From: Albula goreensis
Taxonomy: Eukaryota > Chordata > Actinopteri > Albuliformes > Albulidae
Direction: 5' to 3'
DNA length: 64,000 bases
Assembly: GCA_022829145.1 (NCBI GenBank)
Contig: CM040758.1
Coordinates: 12,856,628-12,920,627 of the forward strand
Below, one piece after another: positions 1-11,700 of the stretch (the first letter of the stretch is position 1; every line of letters starts with the position of its first letter). The translations under genes and the position numbers were made by a program. The notes under the pieces were generated by a model. It had not been told where the DNA came from. It saw nothing but the letters and a program-made list of their open reading frames with translations, and made no database searches.

Positions 1-2659
1 GTAATTAAACTGGCAGATGATGAGACATCTAAATTAGTGAGATGGGTGATTTGCCCAGGATGCTAGTGAGAGACCCCCGCTCATTGTATTAAAACACTAC
101 AGGAACTGTTATCCATCTCAGTGAGCCACAGTATCTCCTGTGGCACAGTGTCCCCATCACTATGCTGAACCAATGGCTTCTGCCTATTCCAGATGTGTTA
201 CCCACTAAGCTAGTCACACCATATCCAATTAATTTAGTCATCAAAAGAAGTCAATGAACTGAACAGCAGAACTGTCTAATGACCATCCTACATTACATCA
301 CTGCACCAAGTCAATGCCTTCCTCTCATTCCAGAGGTATTACTGTCTGTGACAGGAGCAAAAACATCACTCCCATAATTTATTCAGCCATACCAAGAGGC
401 CTATCATCCGAGAAGTGGCTGATCCCAGCCCTGCTGTACAGTAGCTTTAGATGTTTACAATCTCAAGAGAGGATTTTGGGATAGTCTTTTTTTTTTTTTT
501 TTTTGCAAAGTCAAAAGAGTCAAAGGACCCGATCCCAGCATTCATGATTCCTCGCGTGCCTCCTGTATTTTGCATCATTTATATGCATCTGTATGCATCC
601 AATCTTTGCACTCTGTAATAGCAGTATTTTTCTGAATGCTTTAAAAGCGTTTCTGCAAATCACTCCTATATTGTTCAAGTATTTTAATACACTCCATATG
701 TCAAGTGAAGCCTCATGATGGCAGATGTTCCTGCCAGTCATTTCAAAGTGCTACAGTCTGAACACATTTATTATAAATTAAATATACAAGTACATCAGAG
801 GGTAGCTGCTACCAGAATAACTGCTTAGGACAGGGGAACATGTTGGGAGTCCCAGCATGCTGCTTTTTAAATGTGTTCAGAGTCAAAACAGCCCTCTTCA
901 TTTACACACCACAGCTGAGTTTTTACTGCAGACTCTTAACTTGAGCTACAGCATGCTTCCAAGTCACACTGGGTCAAACAGGCAAGTCCCTGCAGTCAAT
1001 CGTTTGCCCACATGTTTTGGCAGGAGCTACGGTTTCAGTTGAAACTGGCAGGATACCAGACCATCAGATCAAACGCAGGTCATCATGTTGTCATTCTCTA
1101 CCTCATGACCTCCAATTCACATTTGGCTTTGGTCCACATTAATGTTTTACGTACATTATTTTTATTGTTCTTTGTCCTTTTTATTGTTCTTCATTGTTGT
1201 CTTACTGAGTCATTGGTAACTCATAGTGGCTTTTATAGCAGTAGCGTAGCATCAGCAGTAGTAGTATTGCTAGTATTAGTATTGCTACTGTTGTTGTAGA
1301 TCATAATGAAGCAGTGTTTGTAGTAAACCTGAAAGTAATAATGGTCAGCATGACTGTGACAGGTACTCAGCTAATAAAGCATATGGATTCATTTGTCTCG
1401 CCGATTCCCTACAGTGTACTTCAGAGAAGAGATGACCACAGGATATATGCTGCCTGCCAGCACAAATAATCTCCATAAAGCCAGCGGACACTAGGGGAGA
1501 GGCTGAGTACGTACCTCCAGCTCTTTACAATCTGGGGGGGGGGGGCTTTGCCTGCCTGTGGTGTCAAGAGTTTGACTGATGTTACAGCGAAGAATGGAAT
1601 GAGAAATTCTTCATTCATGGCAGTTCACAGGGAGGTGCCTTCTGTTTGCTGGAGTCCCTGTCAGCACGTCTGTGATATTCACTGCTTTATCTGATCTGAG
1701 TCTGAAGCGGAGCTGTAATCGGTCACCAGCCCCATATTTCGCTGAAGATAGGTGTGTATGGAGCGATGCATCTCCACCCGGCATTCTTGGGATGACTGGC
1801 GCTGTTGAATCAGGACGATTCTCATGCTTTCTGAGATTTTAAATGGTTTTGCAACAGCCAAAGGGACAAAACAGTTTTCCGTGTTGGACGTGGGTGTTGT
1901 ACATAAATTCACATTGAAAGGATGTTCCATTGGAAGTGCACAGAGCAAATGATTGACAGTGAGAGCATAACCTGGGTTGCCAGGCGACATTACATGTCCT
2001 TAATCCATTCTACTCCAACTGATGCTTTTCATGAACAGCTTGAATCAAGTATGCATGGCTATAAATATTTTGTTTGCATTTAATGTATGCAAATATAAGA
2101 TACATCTCTGGAAGGAATACTTAGTTTATGCTTAAATACAATGTAGAATAAGATATTTAGAATACACCACATGCATTGAATACTTTATCAGATATAAATA
2201 TAGTTTGATCTTTTCTAGCAGTACATACAGTACACCTATCTGATTGCATTTTTGCACATTTTTCATATTGAGTTTGTATATATTGAATTTGAGAGAAGTT
2301 AAACTAAGGTTTGGTGTTTTTTTCTTTATTTCTATGGTGCAAAAGGTAATCAAGTGTGGAAAGGTTGTTAACCAATTAAGTGGATACTTGGAGTTAGCTG
2401 ATTAAATACTGTATCAAATACTCAGGCCTGATTTGGTCCTGCAGAGCTCAATGTCAGCCTGAATATCTTTGGCCCTTACTGTCATCAGCAACTACATAAT
2501 TCCAGCATAGTGAAAAAAATATATTTCAGACCTCTGGTTTAACAATGTTATAATGCTTAATCAGTCTGGAAAGAGTTATGAGTGATTTGTAAGTCTTTGG
2601 GTTCAATCAGGACCATATTGTCTAGATTGAGATAGTGGCTGAATATTCCAAGCATCTGT
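1..2659. other. intergenic, no gene seen
   Basis: AT-rich DNA without an exon I can recognise on either strand. It holds a T18 run at 487-504 and a G12 run at 1534-1545. Open frames here are short and have no family signature. Confidence 0.6.
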
Positions 2660-3360
2660 CACACAGCCAAAATCTCTCCAATAGCAAGGTGTAGAACTGT
2701 CTAGTGACTCAGAAGAAACCCATGTACAACATCACAGTATCTTCTGGCCCCTCAGCCTTTGCTAAGGTCAGTGCTCATTGAAGGAATTCACAGTACAATG
2801 GTACGGTGGAAACCACTGTTCACTATGAAGAGCATGAATGCTTGTCTCAGATTTCACAGTGAATGCTTGGATAATCCTCAGGAGTTATAGACAGATGAGT
2901 TGAAAGTGGTACTTTTTGAGTGACATGGGCCATGTTATGTCTGGCACAATGAATTCCTCAGTAAGAACCTCATACCACCAGTCAAGCATGGTACTATAAT
3001 GGTTTGGGATGCTTTGCAGCATCAGGGTCTGGATGACTTGCCTTGAGATGAGTATGAGTTTTGCCCTGGAGAAGGTCAGGACATCTGTCCATTAGCTGTT
3101 GCTGAAACACAGCTGCATTATTCAGCAAAACAGTGACCTGAATCCGGACTGAATAAAATGTTAATGTTCACCAACAAATGTCACTGAGTTGAAGCAATTC
3201 TGTGTGGTGAATTCCTCCACAGCACTGTGAAAAACAGCATTTTCAGTCATTTGTTGACTCAGGGTGCCTCAGGTTCCCTTTCATTCAATGTCTGGTTTTG
3301 GTTAAAGATCCAAAATTATTCAGTCCAAAATGCTGAAAATCAGACTGGGAAGAAATAAAT
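2660..3360 (+). mobile_element. decayed Tc1/mariner-like transposase relic
   Basis: Successive stretches resemble the Tc1-like transposase of fish and amphibians in the expected order: the segment before GTCAGTGCTCATTGAAGG (2769-2786), a TDELKVVLF-like block near 2890-2920, VKHGTIMVWDALQHQGLDDL at 2981-3040 (family form VKHGGGSVMVWGCF followed by GxGxL), the stretch around GTGACCTGAATCC near 3132, and CCTCCACAGC near 3214. Stops interrupt the frame and the downstream part is out of frame, so it is a dead copy. I could not place terminal inverted repeats. The match is to recalled family consensus, not an alignment. Confidence 0.75.
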
Positions 3361-6300
3361 TTGTATGTGTGGGTGTGTACACACCAGACGTATGAAGTCA
3401 GATGAAAGTGGTGGTATTTGCCTTTACCGCACTTAATAAATGTATAAAGTATACGTGTATCATCTTAAAGTTTCCATGGAGATATTTGTTTGTTGCTGAA
3501 CTTAATTCTAAATAGAATCTTTGTGCTTTCAAATAAATGGATGAAAGGAAGTAGGCAAGGCATCCCTGCTGAGTGCACATCCCATGGCTATGAACTCTTC
3601 AAAATATAATCTGCATTCATATTCAAGTGATATTGAATCTTTTAAGATTGAATAGGCCGCTTCAAAAGTCAGCTGTAATGCCTTTGACACCACAAAGATA
3701 CAGGTACTGCAGATGAATGTTCCCTTGGTAATGTTTCTTCAGGAGGAACACTGGGCAGACAGTGTGCCAAGTGAAACATTAGATTAAAAAAAAAAAAAAA
3801 ACGATTTTGAAAACATTAAACTTTAAAGGCTACTTAAAAGAAATGGCTTCATCAAGTGCCTACACAAGACTCAGTGGCATGATGGTGCCAACCCTCATTT
3901 CGGTCTGAGAGATGTGTTATAAAAATGATCCAAAATGGGTTTGTTTCAATTTTTATTGTTAAGGCATCGCTGCAAAGTGAATGACGGTGGCTTGATAATG
4001 GAAGAATTGTTCTTGCCTTAGACCCCCAAGTTGCACACAGCAATCCTTTGCTTAACAAAAATGTAAGGTAGTTGTGCATACATGAGGTAGGTTTGAAAAT
4101 CAAAACAAAAAAGAGTGGCAAGCTCATCATTCAAGAATAGGAGACAGATGGGCTCACCCTAGCTGCTGGGAACTATCCTTGTCTTTTGGCTAGCTTTGCC
4201 AGCCCCTGGCACCGTGTTCCTTCTTTCCATTTTAGATTAAGCTATTTATTTTAAGATGGAGAAAATGTAAAACAATGATGAACATCAATGTCTGCACAAT
4301 GTCTGCCATCTTCTCTCATAGATGCTCCACAGAGGAGGGAGTTTTGACAGTGTCTGACAAAAGGCCTTTCTTCAGCTAAGACAATTGCAAGTTGCTTAAG
4401 ATTCAAAACCAGAGGTCTGGTCTATGAAATAAGGTGTTTATTCTACAGTGCAACCCACAGCTGAATGGATGACATCATCTCCAGACAGTCACCCATCATT
4501 TGTGACTGCCAGAAGAATGCTTCAAACCTCAATGCATGGCCATGCTATAGAGCATCTCAGAGCACATGGAATGTTCAATCTAATCAAACATTTTTGCCAC
4601 CAAATCATTTCAGTCCAAAAACATTCCCAAAATGTAAGAGCGTGAGATGTGTTAACCTCCAAAGAAAATAAATGTTTAATCTGTGTCAGCTAGATTGTTC
4701 ATTACAACTGATATTTACCTTTGATACAGGATGCTAGGTTCGCAGTGTTTAAACTGTTTGATCAGCCCTACGATGAATCCCCCACATAGACTCAAGCAGT
4801 GCTGAAAGGACTGTAACCCATGTGCCATCTCAAGGATCTCAAACGTTTAATTCTGGCACAGTACTGCATGTACAGAACCTACATCATGTACATTACAGTG
4901 AGTACTGTATTTTCAGTGGGACAGCACTGTGTTGCTCAACATTAAAGCAATAATGTGCCACTGAAAATGAAAGCAACATCTCAATTACTGAGACAGATAT
5001 ATTTTTGAGATGATTGGTAAAATGCATTAAAATGAGGCACAATTGACTATACTACCCTCTGCTTACTACCTATATGCCCATTATGCAATAAAGTGAATGG
5101 GTTGTTGTATTTGTCCTTTGATGCTGAGACTTTTCATTTTGTTAACTGGTAGAAAGGAAGGGGTTTTAGCATTTGTTTTGGCTGGCAAGATTTGTCAGAT
5201 TCACCTGAAACAGACCCAGGCAGGCAGCCAAAGGTTACTGCCATGTATGGGGCGAACATTTTCTGCCATGGTGAGGAACCATTTCTCTCCACACTGTGAA
5301 ACCGGGACTGCTGCATAAAACCAGAACTGCAGTTTAAACAAATACCTTTACCACTCGCAGGGGCCTCGAACAATACTTCCAAAAATGGACAGCTTTGAAC
5401 TGGGTCAGCACTGCAGCTTAAATTGGAACTGTAATCTCAGTGCCTACAAAGGAAAGACTTAGCTTGGATAATGTTGATTGGCATCATCAGCCAGTGTTTT
5501 ATACTGCTGTCCATTACACTTTGATACAGGAATGTTGAGCCATAGCCAGTTCTTACAATGAGGCTAATAAATCCCTTGCTGTTGTACTGTACTTGTACCT
5601 TACACAAGGGCACTGTGAACATGGATGATTCATCTAGTGGATTTCTGCCAACTGTGTGTTTTATGCCACATATAGATCCCTGATTCAGCGTCAGAGACTA
5701 CTCTGGGCAAAGTAAATATTGCCTTTTGCTTGATGAAGTGGAGTTAACCCAGTTATTGAACTCCTCTTAAATTATCATGTGTTTTTGTTTCATGGCTTCT
5801 CATGTTTTGTTCAATTCACTGCTAATGTACACATATGGATTTGAAAAATAATGTTTCTGGCATGTCTTTGTGAGGTCCAGACATTTTCATGAAATTAATG
5901 TAGGTCATACAGTTAAGTCAAATATGTCCGTTTTCCAACTTGCACTGAAAGAAAAGACATGTTTTAGGCATACCATTCACCTGCAATGGTATGTCTAAAA
6001 CACAAAGATAGGATGAGCACAATATTTCATACTCTCCATAAAATCTAGCACAGCAGCAACAGTGCAGAATATGTACATGATTCTTTTTAAACTACTGGAT
6101 AATGTCTGATCTTACCACCTGAACCATTCATCATATGAGGACATTTCGGAGAAACACTTGAAAATATCCAAGGAGGATAAGCTCCAGCTACCTCAAATCA
6201 TACACAAGTACATTGATACACACAAGTAAAAACGGAACAGCAAGTGGACAAATACACTTTAATTAACACCTCTTCAAGAGAAAAAATCATTAATACACTG

Positions 6301-7941
6301 TACAGTACCTATCAGGGTAGCTCTCTTTAATGGGACAAGGAATGGGCATTACGCATTACCTATGTTTGAGACACTATGGCTGATGCAGCCAAACGAAGGC
6401 AAGTTTTATAGACAAGTTCCGTATGCATGATTTTAAACAACTGAGATGTGAAACCTGAACGCACATTTATACACTGCACTGTTTTTATTACCAGTGATAT
6501 GCTTGGATGGAACATAATATGATGGTTCATTATGAAATTCTACTTGATAACAAGAGCAGTGCATGTTTTTTTCCAATTAGCTCAGCTCAGCTTCTCTTCT
6601 GTATCATTTTATTTTTTGGGACAGATGAAAAGTATTTTTGGAACATTGGGGTTGATGACAGCTGGCTCTTTGGGGTTATAAATAGATAAAATTTCAGTCA
6701 ATGCCATCGTAAGAAAGTCTCTTATTTTAACTAGCAAATACGAGAAATAATATTCTGCCCATGTCTTCATTTTTTATGGTGTGACTTTATTCTTTATGAT
6801 CTATGATCTTTACCTATGGGGATAAAAATTGTTTCCAATCAATACCAAAGTTTTGACTTCACATAGCTGTTATATCACAATGTTTTATATTGCAGCAACA
6901 TGAAATATATGTACACATATGGCTACATTTACAATAATACACTTAGTGTAACTTGAAAATAATTCAAGACCATTATCAATATAGTAAGCAGCACTTAACA
7001 GAACAAAGAACATTGGAATTCAGTCACTGTCAATGTTGAAATGGCAGAAATAGTACAGTACTTTCACTGTCTGAATCAGACAGTCATTGTAATACTATAT
7101 TAACAAAAACACTTGAGTAACAGTAATAATAGTTAATAGGAATTAGCAGTGCAGTACTACTGCCTGCCAGATATTTAAGTACATTTGAGAAGTATGAGTA
7201 AATCAAATTAACTTTCTAATTCTGGGTGAAAATGGTCAATATTCAGGTATATCTTAAATTAACTTGATTTTGAAATATTCAAAATAAGGAACACGTATCG
7301 CCTGACAAATATTCAGTTCAAAATTGGGATATAGATAATCATCTTTGGATTCCTCTGTATATATGTACAGGGTTATGTCCAGATATGTCTGAGTTATAAG
7401 GTAGCACAGAAATTACTGGAGGTCAGACTTGAAAATTGGGAAAACTTTACCCATTCCAGACCAAAGAAACTCCATAAATGAAACAAATGACAGACATATT
7501 TGTGTGCCCTCTAGATATCCTATAAAATATTCCCAATCCAAAAGTATACACAAAAAGACATCTCTGTATACTGGACCTTTTTCCCCAGTGTCCACCCAAC
7601 CTGTTAGAGGAAATAATAAAATTTTCTGCAAAATGATGTCATGGTTATGACATCACAGCCTCCATAAAGGTATAGAAAATCTGACTCAACACACTGTAAC
7701 ATTGGTAAATGTAAGTGAAATAATCATTGATGCGATTAATATGGAAAAAAACAGGTTACTCAGTTTACTATCATAGAATCCATTATATGTCTTCAATTTT
7801 TAAAAATAAATATGCATTTTAATGGACACAACTAATCCTATACCAGAGTATAAGGATAGCTATTTTCACATCAATATCATAAATGTGTAAAACCTAAAGC
7901 AAACTGTAGAAATGGATAATTATCTTGACTTCCCATTAAAA
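3361..7941. other. intergenic or distal npnt 3' flank, no gene seen
   Basis: AT-rich DNA with no supported exon. It contains an A16 run at 3786-3801 and a strong hairpin at 5960-6002. If npnt uses a distal polyadenylation site, part of this stretch would be 3'UTR. Confidence 0.5.
5960..6002. repeat. inverted repeat, 18-bp arms and 7-nt loop
   Basis: Left arm 5960-5977 (TGTTTTAGGCATACCATT) and right arm 5985-6002 pair along their full length with one G.T wobble, around loop CACCTGC. The pairing stops abruptly on both outer sides. It could be a small MITE-type palindrome or a structured RNA element. I do not recognise a microRNA here. Confidence 0.85.
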
Positions 7942-8619
7942 TTTATTTTCTTGAAGGTTTGTTCACCTTATTTTATTCCTATTTTCTGTAGAGAAAATTT
8001 GCTGTTATCCACACTATCCCATTGAACTAAGTAAATTCCTCAATTGCTGGTTACTGCCATAACTATCTTTTAATAAAGTGATTGCCATCATCATACATGT
8101 ACAAACCATTTTTTCAAATGGTTTGCATGTCGCCACCCCTTAGAACTTCATGTGGGTTTTTGTACCACAGTAAACCACACTGAAGGTAGCTTCATGGCAC
8201 CCTTCTAGGATGAAGGGAGCTGTTCAGGGGTGATGGGAAATTTTAGGGAGATTTTTGTACACCAATCACACAACCACAGCAAGCATCCATGGTACGCTTT
8301 ACAAAAAAACAAAACAAAAAACAGAATCCTTTTTTTTCATCAGTGCTGAAAAGCAATGATTTGAATTAAACAATTTAGGCATCTTGATGGTGAGGATGTT
8401 GTGATTTTGCGTTCTGTGATATACAAGCATGCACAGATTAAATACATTATGCAAAGAACCAGGGAGAGGAACAAGTCTTGTGTTTTTCCTTTCAAAGTGT
8501 TCCTTTTTCTGGGATGAAAGCGACACTCCTCTTCAGACCTTCTCCTGGATTGCTTTGTGTAGGTGGAGCAAGGTTAAGGATGGGCGGGCTCATGTCCCTG
8601 CATCTCCGTGGTGCCCATG
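7942..8619 (-). other. npnt: probable npnt 3'UTR with candidate polyadenylation signals
   Basis: After the TAA there is no further coding support. On the minus strand an ATTAAA lies at 8074-8069 and AATAAA at 7977-7972 and 7947-7942, about 550-680 nt past the stop. More AATAAA copies occur further on (6791-6786 and 6489-6484), and mammalian NPNT has a long 3'UTR, so the true end could be well downstream. A 10-bp perfect stem sits at 8102-8125. Confidence 0.4.
8102..8125. repeat. perfect 10-bp stem with 4-nt loop
   Basis: CAAACCATTT at 8102-8111 pairs with AAATGGTTTG at 8116-8125 around TTTC. It falls in the probable npnt 3'UTR, about 500 nt past the stop. Confidence 0.8.
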
Positions 8620-8730
8620 TTAAAGTCTCCTCAAGTTGTGCTCCTCGGTACACGCGCCCTTCCTCAGGCTGATGTCATCCACCGCCATTTCTCCGCTCCG
8701 GCCTCTCCCACGCTCCCCCTTCAGGATCAC
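8620..8730 (-). CDS. npnt: npnt exon 12: end of MAM domain and stop
   Basis: 111 nt, phase 0 in, acceptor TTCCTAG, stop TAA at 8622-8620. Residues 541-576 read [20 protein letters not shown], then [16 protein letters not shown]. Human ends VVFKGEKRRGHTGEIGLDDVSLKKGHCSEER, so the fish protein carries about five extra C-terminal residues. The DDISL-x-x-G-C block is the usual MAM ending. Confidence 0.96.
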   Translation of the reverse strand: MILKGERGRGRSGEMAVDDISLRKGACTEEHNLRRL

Positions 8731-11700
8731 CTAGGAACAACACCACAAGCCAAATGAGAACCCTGCTGAGCTCTCAGCAAACACCAACCATTGCAAGGTG
8801 TTTAGGTAGACCATGCATTTAGGTGATGGAGAAGAATGAGGGGCAGGCAAGGACAGCCATATCTGTTCCAGGCTTTCAGGCTAATTCATCACAGCTCATA
8901 GTGACACAACTAGACCAATCACCAACTTTATCTGACATCTTAGTTTCATTTTCTGATAAGCTTTTGAATGACAACCAAAGGCTGTTATTTGTTTTTGTAT
9001 GAAACTTTTTACTGTGCCTGATTCACTGAACCAACACTGTTTCAAAGCTTGAGCCAAGGTAATTGAAGGAGACAAAAACCAGCATACACTTTAGCCCTCC
9101 AGAACTGGAATTGCACAACCCTACAATGGATTCCAGTGATAAAGGGCTTTTCAACACCATTGCTTCCAGCAATGAAACATCCAAGTACTAACCAGATCCA
9201 CAGCTGTTTAGTTTTAGCCGTTTGGCAGAAGTAGAACACATGTAAGTGTGACTGCTGACTGTGTGGGTCCCTTTAAGTCTGCCTAAATGAGCACTGAGCT
9301 GCACTTTACTCATGAGGTTCCCAAATTTACACAGTCCTCACCGACTCTGAAAATACCTTTTCTACTGCTGTATCTGCTCAATAAAGTTATCCAAATATAT
9401 GCTCACACTAGCCAAGTCATTTCATTTGATTAAAGTCTGTGGAGGGGAACTACAACAGCACAGTTTGTGTTTCACATACTCCTCATGACCTGCTTCAGTG
9501 CTGTCAGGTGTGCTGGTTAGGATGTTAAACTCCATTACCCAGTGGGCCGCTGTAAGCCTCTTAACCTGGATTGCTTCAGTAAACATACAGCTGTATAAAT
9601 GTGTTGTATGTAGGTCATGAGTGTCTCCCTGGATGAGAATGTCTCCTAAATGTTAATGTTAACTGTAAACACCCATATAGCCACTCTTTGGTGTTTATCC
9701 ACTGTTAGGGAATTCCTGTTTCAGACTGGGCTGATGTGAAAGGGGGGTACTCACGCTCTCCAGCCCCGTTCCCCACAGTGTTATCTGGGTGTGCCTCCAG
9801 CCGTGGCCCCCGGTCCGGCCCCAAACCGCTGGGCTGTACTGCTTTCCCTTCTTCACAAACACCTGCAGCACGCCGACGTGGTGCCCCGCCAGCTTGTGGC
9901 GAAAGGACAGGCACAGGTTCCCATCGTTCCAGGGCTCAGTCAGAGGGAGGACCAGACGCGCCCCACGCCCACTCCGCTTCTCCCCCACCTCTGGGATTGT
10001 CAGGTACTTCCCGCCTGCACATAGAGTACAGTACACAGTAATCAATACTGAATACAAAGCACAGAGCACAGTAATCACTTACTCAATGCAGTGTACAGAC
10101 TATAGTAATCAGCACTGACCAACGTGTACAATACAGAGTAATAAACTCTGATCACATTACCTAGCTCACATTAATCAACCCAGAGCACACTGCAAAGAAT
10201 ACAGATGAATAATGAAGAAAGCACACAAACAGGCAGACAGACAGAAAATTAAATGCACAATACTACAAAAAAAAATTGAAGAGTGAACCTGAACATTTTT
10301 GGGGTGCTGAAATCACGTTACACAAAATAACACCCTTTCATCCAGTAAAAGACTTCTGTGCCAGTTTACTTAACCTAAAGCATAATTAATCAACACTTAA
10401 GACAGGGTGGTATTGAGTTTCTGCATATTGATCAGAGGGGTTCATTATTATTGTGTTTATACTCATGCCTAGCTTACGGATCTGAGATGAATTCTAAATT
10501 AAGAGAAAACCTGCCTTTGTAGACAAAGCGCTCATAGTCTTCCTGAAACCAAACCATTCTCACTGATTGATGGCAATGTATGATTAAATATTTACACCTA
10601 AAAACCACCTGCATGGAACAGTATTCATATCCAGAATTCTGAGGGGTATGGTGCCACACTTCTTTTTTAGGTTCTCCCTCTGCCTTTGATCTCCGCCTTT
10701 CATTCCTTTTCCATTTTCATCTTATCGCTTTCTAATGAAAGATGTAACAACTGTCAGCTGACACAGGAGCAGGAGGTGGTCAGGAGCAAGCCCTGTTTGT
10801 CCACCACAGAGCAATCTCTGTCCCCTCTCTGATCTGAAGGGGGCCACGGCTGCATCTCCACTGCCCTGCCCCCTTGTCCCAATTGAGGCCCGACCCCAGG
10901 AACAATGACACAGTGTGTCTGTAGCTGAGAATGACAGTGAACCCCCTGCCACCCTGACCTGACATGTCAGCCCTGACCTCGACATGGGGGACAGTGAGCT
11001 CTGGTGTCTGACATGGAATTTATTTTAACTCAATCAGTTTAGTCAGCAAGTGAACTTGGTGATGTTATGACACATTGAACATTTCTAGAGAGCATTGGTA
11101 AAATCTATGCAGAATAAATACTTTTGATATATGTACACCTATATATTGAACCACATACATACACATACACACTCATGTATGTATGAGAATAGAAATCTCC
11201 CACACACAAACACAGTATAAAAATATTTTCACAGGTTTGTTATCATTGGTATACTGTTGAATAATGTATTTGTTTCATAATGTGCCTTTGTTTATACTGT
11301 AAATAATAAAGCCATTCTCTACATCTTTTAGATGTTGCCTGAAGGTGAAGTGACTCTCTGCGGTGTGTTAATACCTGATGGATCCGCTGTGGTTTCCCAA
11401 TGCAAATCTCCCTCTCGGTCTCTGATCCAACCGCACAGGCCGTTGTCGAAGGTGCAGCTGAGAAACCCAGCCCCTGGGAACACAGAACCGCACAGGACTG
11501 GGTGAGGTCATTACTCTGAAACATGCTGGCAGCTCGCTAAGGCACCGCTGCTGTGTCACAGGTTCTCTCCAAGTATTATGTAGGGCTTGCATGGTGGGAA
11601 TCTGCAGGGATGAGGGTGTGTCATCACTCACCAGCGACCCCCTACTGGTCCATCAAGAGCCGACAGTCTGCACATGAAATGTCTTCATCTGCCTTGTGTC

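Noticed and set aside
9736..10118. Three overlapping + strand open frames over npnt exon 11
   Set aside because: Shadows of the GC-rich MAM exon on the other strand.
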